From contig JAFMOC010000095.1 in the NCBI GenBank assembly GCA_019802505.1, forward strand, positions 186,001 to 250,000: DNA of 64,000 bases, in the 5' to 3' direction. The stretch is from Corydoras sp. C115 (taxonomy: Eukaryota > Chordata > Actinopteri > Siluriformes > Callichthyidae). A program made the translations under genes and the position numbers. Below are positions 13,299-25,602 of the stretch, one piece after another (position 1 is the stretch's first letter; the number at the start of each line of letters is the position of its first letter). The notes beneath the pieces were generated by a model, which was not told the DNA's origin, ran no database searches, and was given only the letters and a program-made list of their open reading frames with translations.

Positions 13299-13630
13299 CA
13301 TCCATACATCCATCCATCCATCCATCTTCCGCTTTATCCTCTACTAGGGTCGCGAGGGGGTTTCCCCATGCCCATTCAGCGGAGAACGTTTCGGGCACAG
13401 GGAAGATACACCCAGGACAGGGCGCCAACCTATTGCTGGGCACACACTCACTCACTCACACAAACACACTATTTATGTGGTAATTTGAAGAGAACTTAAT
13501 TGACCTTGATCATTGTTTTTGGACTGTGGGAAATCGGAGAACCTGGAAACTGCACCCAGATTGGGATTCGAACCAGGAATCTTTAGTGCTGAGAGGCGAA
13601 CGTGCTAACCACTAAGCCACCGTGCCACCC
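13299..13630 (-). mobile_element. V-SINE, near full length, (GGAT)n tail
   Basis: Target duplication gtggtcaaga at 13289-13298 and 13631-13640. The tail reads (ATCC)n on this strand, unlike the GAAT majority. Confidence 0.92.
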
Positions 13631-13777
13631 GTGGTCAAGAAAATACAATAGAAATAAGGATTGCCTAAGTATTTTGAATATTTAGAAAAAGAAATCATAT
13701 CATAATCCAGCTCAAATGTTAGTATATATAATCAAATGTGATTCCTTTTTTACTTAAAATGTGAAAACTTCCAACAT

Positions 13778-14100
13778 TCATTCATTCATTATCTTCCGCG
13801 TTATCCTATAGCAGGGTCGTGGTGGGGTTCCCCATGCCCATCCAGGGGAGAAAGTTTCGGGCGCTGGGCAGATAGACCCAGGACAGGGCGCCAATCTATC
13901 GCTGGGCACACACTCACTCACACAGACACACTCTATATGGGGCAATTTGGAGAACTCAATTGACTTGATCCATGTTTTTGGACAGTTGGAGGAAACCGGA
14001 GATCCCGGAGGAAACCCACGCAGACACGGGGAGAACATGGAAACTCCACCCAGATGGGGATTCGAACCGGGAATCCCTAGTGCTGAGAGGCGAACGTGCT
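13778..14100 (-). mobile_element. V-SINE, 5' truncated, first of two at one site
   Basis: Ends at gcgaacgtgcta, lacking the last about 25 bases of the tRNA-like head. Flanks aaaacttccaacat (13764-13777) and aaaactttcaacat (14101-14114) are its target duplication. Confidence 0.9.
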
Positions 14101-14114
14101 AAAACTTTCAACAT

Positions 14115-14462
14115 TCATTCATTCATTATCACCCGCTTTTCCTCTATTAGGGTCGCGGTGGGGTTCCCCATGCCCATCCAGGGGAGAACGTCTCGGGCGC
14201 TGGGCAGATAGACCCAGGACAGGGCGCCAATCCATCGCTGGGTACACACTCACTCACTCAAACACACTCTATATGGGGCAATTTTTACAGAACTCAATTA
14301 ACTTGATCCATGTTTTTGGACTGTGGGAGGAAACCGGAGAACCCGGAGGAAACCCACGCAGACACGGGGAGAACATGGAAACTCCACCCAGATGGGGATT
14401 CGAACCGGGAATCCCTAGCGCTGAGAGGCGAACGTGCTAACCACTAAGCCACCGTGCCGCCC
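14115..14462 (-). mobile_element. V-SINE, full length, second insertion at the same site
   Basis: Target duplication aactttcaacat at 14103-14114 and 14463-14474. The left copy is also the right-hand duplication of the preceding SINE. Confidence 0.92.
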
Positions 14463-14839
14463 AACTTTCAACATATCTGACATTAAAACTGTCGTACAAA
14501 GTAATCAAAGCAAATTGTGGTTTCTGTCAAACTGTGTATAATAGCTGTTTTATTATTATCACTGAATGTTTTGTTTGCTTTGTGGGAAGGTTTGCAGTCG
14601 TTTTCCATTTTTAACTGCAATTTGTTATTTTACAATAGCACACTTTTTAAGATCCTGTATGGGTTTTCATATATTTCCCAGAAGAGATGGAAGTGTTTGT
14701 ATTAAAGTGCATTGGTCTTCAATTATCCTTTAAGGTAGTAAAATATTTTGGGACAACCCATGTCCTTCATCTCAGACTCAGGTTAGCAACTTAGGATGTA
14801 ATGAAAGACACTTTAAAAGACACTTTCCATTTTGATCTC

Positions 14840-14945
14840 ATCTCATCTCATCATCTGCTTAATTCCCTACTAGTGTCGCTAGTGTCACTTACACAGGCAC
14901 TATATATTGGGATTCAAACTTTCTAACAAATATGCCACCATGTCT
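14840..14945 (-). mobile_element. Very old V-SINE fragment
   Basis: (CATCT)n tail, gcttaattccctactagtgt and a broken head (gggattcaaac...ccaccatg) remain, with the middle deleted. Confidence 0.55.
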
Positions 14946-15359
14946 TCCTCTTTAGATTGTTAAAATAATCAAGATCCTATTGCTATTTCACTTCCTGATT
15001 CTTTACATCAGCATCTCTTACATGAAAAAAAATCTATAACCAAAGATTGTTCAAAGGAAGGTTCAGTTGTAATGTTTATCTCTGAACTTGTGTGTGGCCA
15101 TTATAAGCTGCAGAGATCAACCATGTGCTGCTGGAACGTGAGCACATGGCAAATACAATTGGCCAACATGTGTGTTTTTATGAATTAAAAACCAAGTGTA
15201 CAGAAAGTCTGTTACTGAGCCTGTGGAATCCTGTCTCCGGTCCTTATTCATACAACTCGTTACACTCGTGTAGACACATAAAAAAAATCACCAACAATGA
15301 CCTCATAAAATAATGTATTCCATCCATCCACTATCTTCCATGTAGAGTTTATATCCTGA

Positions 15360-15427
15360 TGCCTCACCTTAAGAATTTCTATGTGCACATGGAGCATAAA
15401 TGACAAATAAACTTGAAACTTGAACTT
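15360..15427 (+). repeat. Retroposon-like 3' tail (aaacttgaacttg)
   Basis: caccttaagaatttctatgtgc followed by gacaaataaacttgaaacttgaacttgaaa resembles tandem tails of fish LINE/SINE 3' ends. The family is not identified. Confidence 0.35.
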
Positions 15428-15523
15428 GAAACTATCTTCTGCTTTATCCTCTACTGAGGGGGGGTGGGGTGGGGGGTTCCCCATGCCCATCCAGGGGAGA
15501 ATGTTTCGGGCGCTGGGCAGAAA
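15428..15523 (-). mobile_element. V-SINE, 3' end only
   Basis: tcttctgctttatcctctac to gcgctgggcaga matches the last about 95 bp of the SINE. Strong 5' truncation, no tail repeat. Confidence 0.8.
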
Positions 15524-16039
15524 CACTATCAGACACACATCAATAATATTTATAAAAATAACTCTCAAGAAAATGAAGGGCCTCAACAAAGAGAAGGCCT
15601 TTAAAAATTGTATACTATAACATCATCAGAGAGCAACATAATGCTTTTTTTGTTTTTTGTTTTGTTTTTTCTGTATCTGATCTGTATGTTCAATGGCTTT
15701 TTTTAAAGTATATTTTTTCAGTTCGGTGAGACTTTTTATGTATTGGAGTACACTGTCTCTATTCACTGGTCACAGACACAAATCAAAGAGCATACATTTC
15801 TACCATTTTTTGTTACAATTTTAGTGATAGAGTTTCAATTATAAAAACAATAAGAACTATAATGATAATACATATCTACACCATCTCAGCAAAGCAACAG
15901 TTTTGTATTAATCAAATTCCTTTGATTAATACAATTCCCTACTTTCGCTTTTGACCATGAGTAATCTACAGCACACTTATTGCAAAGATTTACCAAATGC
16001 ATTTCTTAATCTAAATCTGCACCACATGAATCAGGTGAT

Positions 16040-16525
16040 AAAGTTTTAAGTACCTTAGTATGAGCCTCCTGAGAGTGTAGGCATCCTATACTTTGGCCTC
16101 TGCCATGCTCTCATTTGCCACGGCTTTGTGAAACCATCATATTTTTATGCGCCTCTAATGAAGATTACACCTTACTACCATCCACTTGCCTTATCGTTAC
16201 TCTGAGCTTTGGCTGCACTCTAATTGATGCACCTCTGCCAATTCACATTCCGGCCCTGGCACTGACCCCCATTAAGGAGCTGTCCCTCCGTTCTTATGGA
16301 AATAACCCGAAGCTTTGTGAATCTTTCACCTCCAATCAGCTCTGCTTAAGTGCAGAAAACAGCTTCTCATGCCTGGCCAAGATTAGACCAACTGGTTTCA
16401 TTGTCTCCTTCTGCCCCAGTACCAGACTTTTCAAAGGAACAGTGTTTTACTTCATTGCTTGGTCCATAAAGCTCAGGCGGAAGGTTCTGAAGAAGAATCA
16501 CAATCATGACCTTTTTTCACAATAT
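16040..16525. promoter_or_regulatory. Candidate conserved noncoding element
   Basis: Non-repetitive, more GC-balanced than its surroundings, with homeodomain-like cores (ctaattgatg, cattaagg). It contains a 141-codon ORF on + that I do not believe codes: no domain, no repeats, odd Cys/Leu/Ser mix. An intronic enhancer is the inference. Confidence 0.3.
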
Positions 16526-16896
16526 TTAACTAAAACATGAACATATGCAACTTTTTTTACTGTCATTAAATAATTATTAGACAAACATCATACCAATTTT
16601 GGCTAAATATCAGATGTTGACCACATTATAACTGATACGTATAATAGTAGCAGTAATTAAACTGCTACTTTTACTACAATTTGTAACACACATGCAAAAT
16701 TAACTTTCAATTTTAAATAAAATGCATCAGAATTAAAAGAAAAAAATATTTATTTTTAGCTAAGTGCCTTATGCTACAAGAATTGGTTTGCTCACAACCA
16801 AACCAATTAGCAACTGTCAACAATATATTAATTATAAAGTAAACATATACTGTACATCTTCATTAAAGACCTTTTGAACCCATATGTTTCTGTATT

Positions 16897-17259
16897 GGGT
16901 GGCACGGTGGCTTATTGGTTAGCACATTCGCCTCACAGCACTAGGGATTCCCGGTCCGAATCCTCATATAGGTGGAGTTTCCATGTTCTCCCCGTGTCTG
17001 CGTGGGTTTCCACCGGGTTCTCCGGTTTCGTCCCACAGTCCAAAAACATGGATCAAGTCAATTGAGTTCTCCAAATTGCCCCATGTAGAGTGTGTTTGTG
17101 TGCGTGTCTGTGTGTGTGAGTGTGTGCCCAGCGATAGATTGGCGCCCTGTCCTGGTTGTATCTGCCCAGCACCCGAAACGTTCTCCCCTGGATGGTCATG
17201 GGGAACCCCCCCGCGACCCTAATATAGGATAAAGCGGAAGATAATGAATGAATGAATGA
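16897..17259 (+). mobile_element. V-SINE, full length
   Basis: Target duplication atgtttctgtatt at 16884-16896 and 17260-17272. (GAAT)n tail. Confidence 0.93.
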
Positions 17260-17668
17260 ATGTTTCTGTATTTATTTTTTTTTACCAATGTACAGCTCTG
17301 AAAGATTATCTGTATCCATCTTTGTAAGCTGTTGACACAGCTGGAGTGTTTTGCACATACTTGGTGGCATCATTATTTGGTAGTGTGGATGCTGTAGTTC
17401 TTGTTATAGCCATTGTTCTGTATAGTTCTGTGCTATGAGGTGAAATATGTGGAATACTTTCAAACAAACCAATTAATCTCCCCATGCATATATGCACCAT
17501 TACATAAATACATATACCAGCAACTTTATACTGTTATACAAGCTGTAAACTGACTACTTTACATTGTATTAAAGTGTCATATCTTAATTGTTGCCCCATT
17601 AAAAAATATTGTACTCACTTTCAAGGAATATATTATGTATTTACTGTATCTACAAAAAACTGTGCAGA

Positions 17669-17990
17669 GGCGGCACGGTGGCTTAGTGGTTAGCACGTTT
17701 GCCTCTCAGCGCTAGGGATTCCCGGTTCGAATTCCCATCTGGGTGGAGTTTCCATGTTCTCTCCATGTCTGCGTTGGTTTCCTCCGGGTTCTCCGGTTTC
17801 CTCCCACAGTCCAAAAACATGTGTGTGTGTATGTGTGCGTGTCTGTGTGTGTGAGTGTGTGCCCAGCGATAGATTGGCGCCCTGTCCTGGGTGTATCTGC
17901 CCAGTGCCCGAAACGTTCTTCCCTGGATGGGCATGGGGAACCCCCCTGTGACCCTAATATAGGATAAAGCGGAAGATAACGGATGGATGG
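17669..17990 (+). mobile_element. V-SINE with about 55-bp internal deletion, (GGAT)n tail
   Basis: Target duplication aaaactgtgcaga at 17656-17668 and 17991-18003. The segment between ccaaaaacatg and tgtgtgtgtatg is missing. Confidence 0.92.
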
Positions 17991-18334
17991 AAAACTGTGC
18001 AGAACAATGCGTCATATCTTCAGTGTAGTCCTATGAAAAGATATAATAAACAAATATGTTTGGGATGTACTCACTTTTGTGAAATATTGTACATACATAC
18101 ATACATACATGAATAAAAATTACAAGCAGTTAGGAATTTAGATGACCCAAACACCCACCCAGACCGCAAATTCACAAAGCAGTTTTTATTTCACTGTTTT
18201 CACCAATGTCATCTTACATGCCATGTAATCCCTTGGAAACTGGTCACCATTTAATAACAGTGCCTTGGTCCAGAGCTGGGTGGCTTGAAACAGGGATGCT
18301 TATTTGTCTTCGTATGTCTACCAGTAATATTTTT

Positions 18335-19603
18335 TAGGGCTGCAACAACGAATCGATAAAATCGATAAAAATCGATTATCCAAATTTCCATTATCGATTC
18401 GTTGGGTTGCACTATTTCCGCGTTACTCGCGATGTCCTGACCGCTTGCGTCACCTGCAGCGCTTCAATAACGCTGGAAACAAATAGCGGGTTGAACAGAA
18501 CGAGGCGGAGTCTGCAAAACAAGTGGATAAATCGTACAAATGAGACACAGCCAACGCTGAAAAAATCTCTGGTTTAAATCCAAACTGCGGGAGCTTCACC
18601 TGATGATTCCACCTCACCGAGGAACTCACTCACTCTCAAGCTCTGCGAACATGAACTGAGCTGCACGGAGATGATACATGATGATACATGATAACGGAGT
18701 ATGTCCGGTATACGAATATGTCCGCAGTTCCCGGGACATGTCCGTATTTCACGTCCTTTCCCAGGTTTTTTTAAAGTGAGGAAAATGTCCTGGTTTTTAA
18801 ATAACCTTCATTGGATCACAAGTCTGTTTACAAAAGCGAGCCCCCCCCCCCCGTATTTTTTTTGTTCATTGGCTAATTTGTTAATACATTTTTTTCAATA
18901 GCTGGTTGTTAATTAGTTCATTTGTTAATTTTTTTTACCAATAGGCTACAGAACAGACAGTATTTGGAATTAAGTGTACTATAATAGTATGTTTAAACAC
19001 ATAAACATACTATATATAATACTATACTATAGAATAATTTTACTGAAACCCCCCCCCCCAAACAGCTTAATAAGTGTTTAAATGTGCTTTTATAAATACT
19101 GTACATACAACTTGTACACAAAGGTGCTAATTCATGATCAAGCTACACATTATTTGATAAAATATGAGTGAAGACACTGCACACTATGGAAGTGAGGTTG
19201 AATTAGTTGCATTTAAAGGAGAATTAAGTAACATATTAGAGTGACTCAAATTTGTGTAATTTAGTATTTTTTTTCACACTGTGCTACATATTGTCAGTGT
19301 GTGTGTGAGATTTGTGTTTAATTGCTCTTTGGGCTACTTGGATGCCTTAAACTCATACTGTAAATAAAACCAGACATTTATTGACCTGCTTAATAATTGT
19401 ACAGTGTAGTTGGTTTTCTTCATAACCACTGACATGTAATGTTCTCATTTGTAAGTCGTTTTGGATAAAAGCGTCTTTTAAATGATTAAATGTAAATGCA
19501 AAGACATGGAAATTTTTTTTTATATTTATCCGATTAATCGATTAATCGAAAAAATAATAGGCCGATTAATCGATTATCAAAATAATCGTTAGTTGCAGCC
19601 CTA
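18335..19603. mobile_element. hAT-family non-autonomous transposon, copy 1 (intact ends)
   Basis: Ends are tagggctgcaac...gttgcagcccta, with ATCGAT-rich subterminal sequence on both sides. The element is 1269 bp and flanked by a perfect 8-bp duplication atattttt (18327-18334 and 19604-19611), which is the hAT signature. No transposase is encoded, so it is a large MITE-like derivative. Inside are poly-C runs near 18841 and 19050, a tgtccg/cccgggacatg block shared by all three copies, and a patch at 19450-19497 resembling a common teleost repeat (ttggataaaagcgtct) that I do not find in copy 3. Confidence 0.9.
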
Positions 19604-19611
19604 ATATTTTT

Positions 19612-20439
19612 ACTCTGATGGCTCCGTTAAACTCCCTGAACCCTGCTGGGTTGATGATACAGAGGATTCACTATAGCTAGACTGTCAGGACTGACTTTAT
19701 GGCTTTGGAAATTCGACTTAGTTAAAAAATCTATAAAGTTACTTGGATATGAAGGATATTAGCTGAAATCACTGGATTTTGCCTTCGTTCTCTTATTTAT
19801 TCGTTTACTTAGGCTTTTTCTCACAGCAAATTGTTTTTGTGGCCAGCTGAATGCAACAGGAAACATTTATTTCTTATTTCCAATCCCCTGTGTCGAAAAG
19901 GCCGTGGCCTCTGTCGTCAGTTATCCCCATCCCAGCCTTCCCAGAGAAAGCAATCTCCCATTGGAGAGGGCCTGTGGCCTACTTTTAATAATGTCACTCT
20001 CCTCCATTTCAGATGTGACATCACAGAATTCACATATCTAATGTTTGGTACACTTTAGCATTGATGCAGGAGTTCAGTTGAGCAGGTTGAATTGGTTGGT
20101 GGGGGAGATCAATAAGTCTGGCTTTACTGATTTAGTGGTTACAGTCTCAACCAAAAGACAAAGAATCTATGTTGTCAATATATTTGTTACTATGTATTAA
20201 GACATTTTGTTGCTTATTGTCACAAATACTGTAAAAAGGTACGAATAATGTAAAAAAGGGTAAGCAAATGTGTCTTTGTTCACAGTTTGTACATCAGGAC
20301 TACAGGCTATTGGCACCTGCTGGTATGAAAATTTATTACCTCTCATGCAGGTGTGGAACATATTTGTTTTTGTTTATGTATAATTCAAATATTTTTAATG
20401 TTTTTTTTAAATGTTTTTAGTTTTTAAAACTGTTATACA
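19612..20439. other. Unique intronic DNA
   Basis: No recognised feature; short random ORFs only. Confidence 0.55.
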
Positions 20440-20720
20440 TCTTAAAAAAAAACACAATAAAGCAATAAGGCATAAGAGGGCATGCATTGTAAACAAATCA
20501 CTGTTAAGAGATGTGATACACATATACTCAACAATCAAAAAATGCCATCTAATTGCCACATTACAGAACACAATTTATAAACAACAGCCACAATAGGCTT
20601 AGTGCTCATCAAGAATTGGCTCGCTGTTTATATTAATCTGTATTTTTATTAATAGTACATGATTTTAAATAATGTATTGTATATCATACATTAATATAAA
20701 TGTGCTGTGTGATATGATAG
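20440..20720. repeat. Palindrome-type repeat, diverged copy
   Basis: gcaataaggcataagagggc, atgccatctaattgccacat, acacaatttataaacaacag and ttaatctgtatttttattaa match the 38.3-kb copy in order. Confidence 0.75.
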
Positions 20721-21879
20721 TCCAAACTTGTGCTATATGTTTTTGTAACATTATTTAAAATCTTTTAGGTGTCCTGGAATGGCTCATAAAATGTGGTTCA
20801 CAGATCCATTAATTGTATAAAGCACAAAAGAGCAGACGTGAATGTTTTATTAAATATCAGCAGTCCATTGACTGCCAGTAAACACACTGTAATGAAGAAA
20901 TTTTATGATACCGTCTTGCACTAACTCTCCCTCAAAAAAAGAACAAGAAAAAAATGAATGGCACCAAATGTTATAAAATGGCATCAGTAGCTCTAAATCC
21001 TTATTGCCTGAACAATTACAATTAGTATTCGACTGTTTTAATAATCCAATATTTATGCACTAAAATGTAGATATCTAAGTAAGTAGGAGACTCTTCATGA
21101 TTCTTTTTTCGTCTTAAGGTTTATCATACGAACTATATTGACAAACTCTTTATCTGTGTCAGCAAAGCAAACATGTAAAGATAGAAGTATAAAGGAAAGG
21201 ACTTGCAGGTAATTGTCTTACCTGCAAAACAGCATGAAACATGTTTCATTATAGGCCATGCATTTTTCTCTTAATATTACAGCATATTAGGTCCTCATAA
21301 TTGGTAATTGCTGTAGTCAGGTCACACACTTGTAATTGCTTTAGCCTCTGTAAATAAAAAGTGCCATGTACAATTCTGTCTTATTACTGTTGTTGGCTAA
21401 GTGCTGGCAACAAGCAGGCAGCCTGAAATGAGAATGGCTTGAAGTGACTTTAGCCATAGAGGTAGAGAGAGAGAGGAGCATGGAAAGTTGAAAGGGTGTG
21501 AGGTGGAAAGGTTCTGATTGTCAGAGGAAAAGAAGAGAGACGTTGGGGCCATGGAAGCAGCAGTGGCAGCATGTCAATGAGAAACCTTAGTGTCACTGCG
21601 CTCACCAGTCAGGACAGCCATCTGGAAAATCAAAGGCCAGCACCATCTGCTTTACTTTCCCACTGTTTTCTCATCGTGGCCAGCCAGCGCTCTCCTCCAG
21701 TTTAGCCACAGCTGTCTATGAAACCAAAACATTGTTTCAATGAGCTTCTAAGTTTATAAACCATCTTCATTTGGATTCAAGTATTCAAGGATTTTTATTG
21801 TTACATCATCTTGTACAGGTATACTGGTGAGTGCAAGTATGTGCAAGTATCCACAACTGTGCAAATGCAATTTGCATTT

Positions 21880-21882
<3 letters not shown>
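20721..21882. other. Unique intronic DNA
   Basis: 21400-21720 is GC-richer and repeat-free; no motif decides its role. Confidence 0.5.
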
Positions 21883-21937
<55 letters not shown>

Positions 21938-21962
21938 CAGCTTTTTTTTTTTTAAAAAAAAA
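21883..21962. repeat. (TA)n microsatellite with T12/A10 palindrome
   Basis: TA run 21883-21938, then a T run joined to an A run. Confidence 0.95.
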
Positions 21963-21985
21963 GAGTTTCTCTCAGAACCTCACAA

Positions 21986-22017
21986 CCAGTCAAAAGTTTT
22001 AGAACACCCCATTTTTT
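21986..22017. mobile_element. Tc1-like terminal fragment
   Basis: accagtcaaaagttttagaa resembles the terminal inverted repeat of a common fish Tc1-like family. Only this short end remains, between a TA/poly-T tract and a SINE 3' end. Confidence 0.4.
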
Positions 22018-22964
22018 AAATTAATTAATTAATTCATTATCTTCCGCTTAATCCTCTACAAGGGTCACATGGTTTCTGTAGCTCCCTCCGATTTAAAGTC
22101 AACAGCACAAATATACTTGCCAATACTGATTAGGTTTATTCTTGAGTTTGTACCTTAACCTTGTACATAACCTTACACCCAACCGTAAGAACTGTAACAT
22201 AAATCACATAAACAAATATACAATGAGCAATTTCTACATTGTAAACTCTTAATCTTAAGAATGACTCTCTGCTGCTTTAACCACATGAATATGCATCTTG
22301 ATTTAGAATCGTATTACATATCAATTCTTAATACTAGAAAAGATAATAAACTTTACGTAAACATAATTGGTATACCAACAGAACACAGACCTCATTGGCT
22401 GCATAAGTATCAAGAGAGCTATAGTTTCACGTTGCAACTTGTCCGCTCTTCAGCTTCTGAATAACCCTTAATGCTAACTTTGGAACCTTTGTAACGTGGT
22501 AACCGTGGTAATTAGCAGTGTAACCATAAAAATTAACTTCTTAAAATTAATGTCAATGTTCTTAAAAGAACAGAAGTTATAAAATACACTTTTATACAAT
22601 TTTACAAACTTTTAAACAATTCAAATATAAACTGCTCAAGTAGGCAGTTACAGTTTCCCATGCACATCCAGGGGAGCAGAGCTTCGGGTGATGAGCAGAT
22701 ACACCCAGGACAGGGTGCCAATCTATCTCTGGGCACACTCACTTACACCGACACACACTCAAACACCCACTATATGGGGCAATTAAGAGTATTCAATTTA
22801 CTTTGATTCCATGTTTTTGGACTGTGGGAGGAAACTGGAGGACCCGGAGGAAACCCGTGAGGACATGGGTAGAACATGGAAACTCCACCCAGATTGGAAT
22901 TTGAACCTGGAATCCCCAGCGCTGAGAGGCGAACGTGCTAACCACTAAGCCACCGTGCAGCCCA
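22018..22964 (-). mobile_element. V-SINE split by a 578-bp insertion
   Basis: The SINE 3' end is at 22018-22075 (ttcattatcttccgcttaat) and the remainder at 22654-22964 (tttcccatgcacatccaggg to gccaccgtgcagccc). Joining the two restores the expected order. Confidence 0.8.
22076..22653. mobile_element. Unclassified 578-bp insertion inside a SINE
   Basis: AT-rich, non-coding. Its ends ctgtagctccctcc and (reverse complement) ctgtaactgcctac match at 11 of 14 positions. ttt flanks both sides. This fits a short MITE with imperfect terminal repeats, but the class is unknown. Confidence 0.45.
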
Positions 22965-23049
22965 ATTTTTCCAGTTATTGCAATTCAAGGTTCATCACGC
23001 AGAATCTTTGTATGCTGTTGAGTAAGTGAAAGGATGGTTCCATAGTGTA

Positions 23050-23545
23050 TGACAAACATGGAGGAGGAGGTCTGGGACAGATTTGTTCGATCCAGGGTCA
23101 GGACCAGGCACAGAGTGAGAGGCATTCTGAACCAAAACATCTACCACAGCATGCTGCAGATCCATGCAGTATGCTCTGGTATGCAGCTTGTTGTTCAGGG
23201 ACTTATTCTACAACAAGATAATACATAGTAATAATACATAACATAACAAACATCAGTCCAAGCACTGTCAGAACTATCGCAAGAAAAAAATACAAATGGT
23301 ACAAATGGTAAAAAGTGGTAAACTTGAAAACAGCACACTCTTCAGACTTAAACCCCATCGAGCTGGTTTGGGGTGAACTGGACAGAAGAGTGAGAAGCAA
23401 TACAATACAAGTGCCATACATTTATGGGAATATTCTAAAGAATTTTTGATTTGTATTGTAGTTACAAGTGTGTTCAGCTGTTGCATCTGCCTAAGGTGGC
23501 TACTTTAAGTTGAAAAGTTTAAAATACATTTTTGTTTATAGATTA
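23050..23545 (+). pseudogene. Tc1/mariner-type transposase remnant (3' half)
   Basis: Broken pieces of a Tc1-like DD34E transposase lie in order: HGGGG (about 23058), a stretch matching the DRFVRSRV...GILNQNIYHSMLQ region (about 23085-23160), LILQQDN with the second catalytic Asp (about 23200-23222), then SSDLNPIELVWGELDRRV with the catalytic Glu (about 23340-23393). It ends with the CSAVASA-like region and an AT-rich 3' end. Frameshifts and deletions separate the pieces; between QDN and the LNPIEL block the sequence is scrambled. No terminal inverted repeat was identified. It lies just after a SINE and cannot encode an active enzyme. Confidence 0.85.
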
Positions 23546-23619
23546 CATGATGTTTTATAACAATTGCAAAGTGCAATGAGGCATTAAACTGAAATGTTTC
23601 CAATACATAACTGGAAAAA

Positions 23620-23955
23620 TTAATCTAATCTCATTATCTTCAGCTTAATCCTATACTAGGGACTGGGATCGGGGGTTCTCCATGCCGTTCCTGGGGAGAA
23701 CATTTTGGGCTCTGGGCAGTCTATAGCTGGGCATACACTCACTCACACAAACACATGCACACAATATAGGGACAATTTGGAGCACCCGATTCACCTTGAA
23801 TCTTTGTTTTTGGCCTGTGGGAGGAAACCAGAGAACTCACAGAAACTCTCGTGGACAAAGGGTGAACATGGAAACTCCACCCAGATCGAGATTTGAAACT
23901 GGATACCCAGTGCTAAGTGGTGAACATGCATACCATTAAGCCACTATGCTGCCCC
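23620..23955 (-). mobile_element. Old V-SINE, near full length
   Basis: Target duplication ctggaaaaa at 23611-23619 and 23956-23964. Diverged, with tail tctaatctcat on this strand. Confidence 0.88.
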
Positions 23956-23964
23956 CTGGAAAAA

Positions 23965-25534
23965 CTGTTATGTTCTTAAACCTTTAACCAATAGTGTATA
24001 TATGGAACAAAAACATAAAACAAAAAAACCCTTCCTTATACTGAATTCATCAACATCACTGGCAATGTGATTGGATTCCAGAGTCTGACTACACTGCGTT
24101 TCAAAAAAACAAAAACATTTTCAGAGTTTTTGCACTACACAGCTAGAACCCTAGTGGTCTTCCCTATTTCTTGACTTCCTTTCGTCCCACTCCCCCTTCT
24201 CTGATATGAACAGAAATCTCCTGACTCTGTAAAATGGGCAATGATGACATATGTGGATGCAGACTTGTTCATATCTCTGTAGTGCCTTTAGGGAAATAAA
24301 TATCTCAGAACATTCAGTGAAATGAAGCTCACTCAATAAATCAACCTGACACAATAAATACTTCTGGCACATACCCCCCTCATCTTCTTTTCTCACCCTT
24401 CTCCCAGACAGCAACTACCTCTCTTGCTACCAAATGTTGCCTCCCCAAAGGCAGTTAAATCAAATCAGCACAGAAATAGAGCGGGAATTTATTAGGAATG
24501 GGTTTGTGTTGTGCTTAATGCCTAATTGTAAGATGGACTGGGACTGCGATAAATCTTGCAGTCACTGCCGGACAGAGCCTGTTACTTGGTAGTTTGGTGT
24601 GTAAACCATAAGTCCAGAAGCAAGAGGTATCAGTCTGTCAACAGGTTAGAACTTGGCAAATGATCATAACGTGCACATTACTTGTGTTTTTTTTTCTTTT
24701 TTAGTTCTACACTCTTCATATCAATGGTATAAACACACTAATGGCCTCATTTACTACATGTTGCTTTCTAGTAAAGGACATTGATATCTAACTTGCAAAC
24801 TACAGTGTGCTGCATGTCTCACTTGGGTGTGCCCAGCTGCTTTGTTTGCAGACATAAAAACTGTTTTTTAAGGCTGTTGACACTTTGCAGTACTGCTGTT
24901 ATTTCATCTGGTCTGTTACTTTTGTCTCCTTGCTCCCCTGGGTGGAGTGTGACTTTGAATTGGGTCATATGACCCACCTACTGAAGCCCTCCCAATTCCT
25001 CTTATGTATACAACAATAATATAATCCTTATAGCAGCAAATAACTCATTTATCATTGTTTGCTCTGGTAACACATGGAAACGGGGCCTATAAAATTTTTT
25101 AAATGGCACACCAGCATGCATTTTCCTTTATCTGGCTAGGCAGGAGCTATGATTGCTCAGTGTCATAAATGGTGCGTACTTTGTGAGCAGAGAGAAAGGC
25201 ATTGTTTACACTTAGCCCCACACGGCGAATCTGTCCACTGTAAGGTAATCTGCAGTAATAAGCTCCATTTGTTTTGTTTAGCTCTTTACCAGAGGAAGGG
25301 AGCGGGAGAGAGAGAAATCTCATTTCAAATCCTACTAACCTTCTTATCTCTATTTGTTCAGTTGTTTTTAATGCCACATACTGAAAGAATTTCAATGGCT
25401 GTTTTGCCATGAAGTCATTTGTTATCCTTCAGCAGGCTTTAGTCTCCCTATTGTGTGACAGCTGCAGAGTGCTTGAATCTTCCAGATGGAGTTAGCCAGA
25501 CAGACAGAAGGACATTGAGCCAGCCAGCCAGTCA
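23965..25534. other. Unique intronic DNA
   Basis: No gene or repeat family recognised; 24440-24620 and 25120-25440 are repeat-free and balanced in composition. Confidence 0.5.

Positions 25535-25597
<63 letters not shown>
25535..25597. repeat. (CA)n microsatellite
   Basis: About 31 CA units, preceded by cagc/caga-rich sequence. Confidence 0.97.

Positions 25598-25602
<5 letters not shown>

Noticed and set aside
16983..17222. Recurring ORFs of 65-110 codons starting MFSPCLRGFPPGSPVSS at about ten loci
   Set aside because: All come from the same frame of the V-SINE consensus; tRNA-derived SINEs do not encode proteins.
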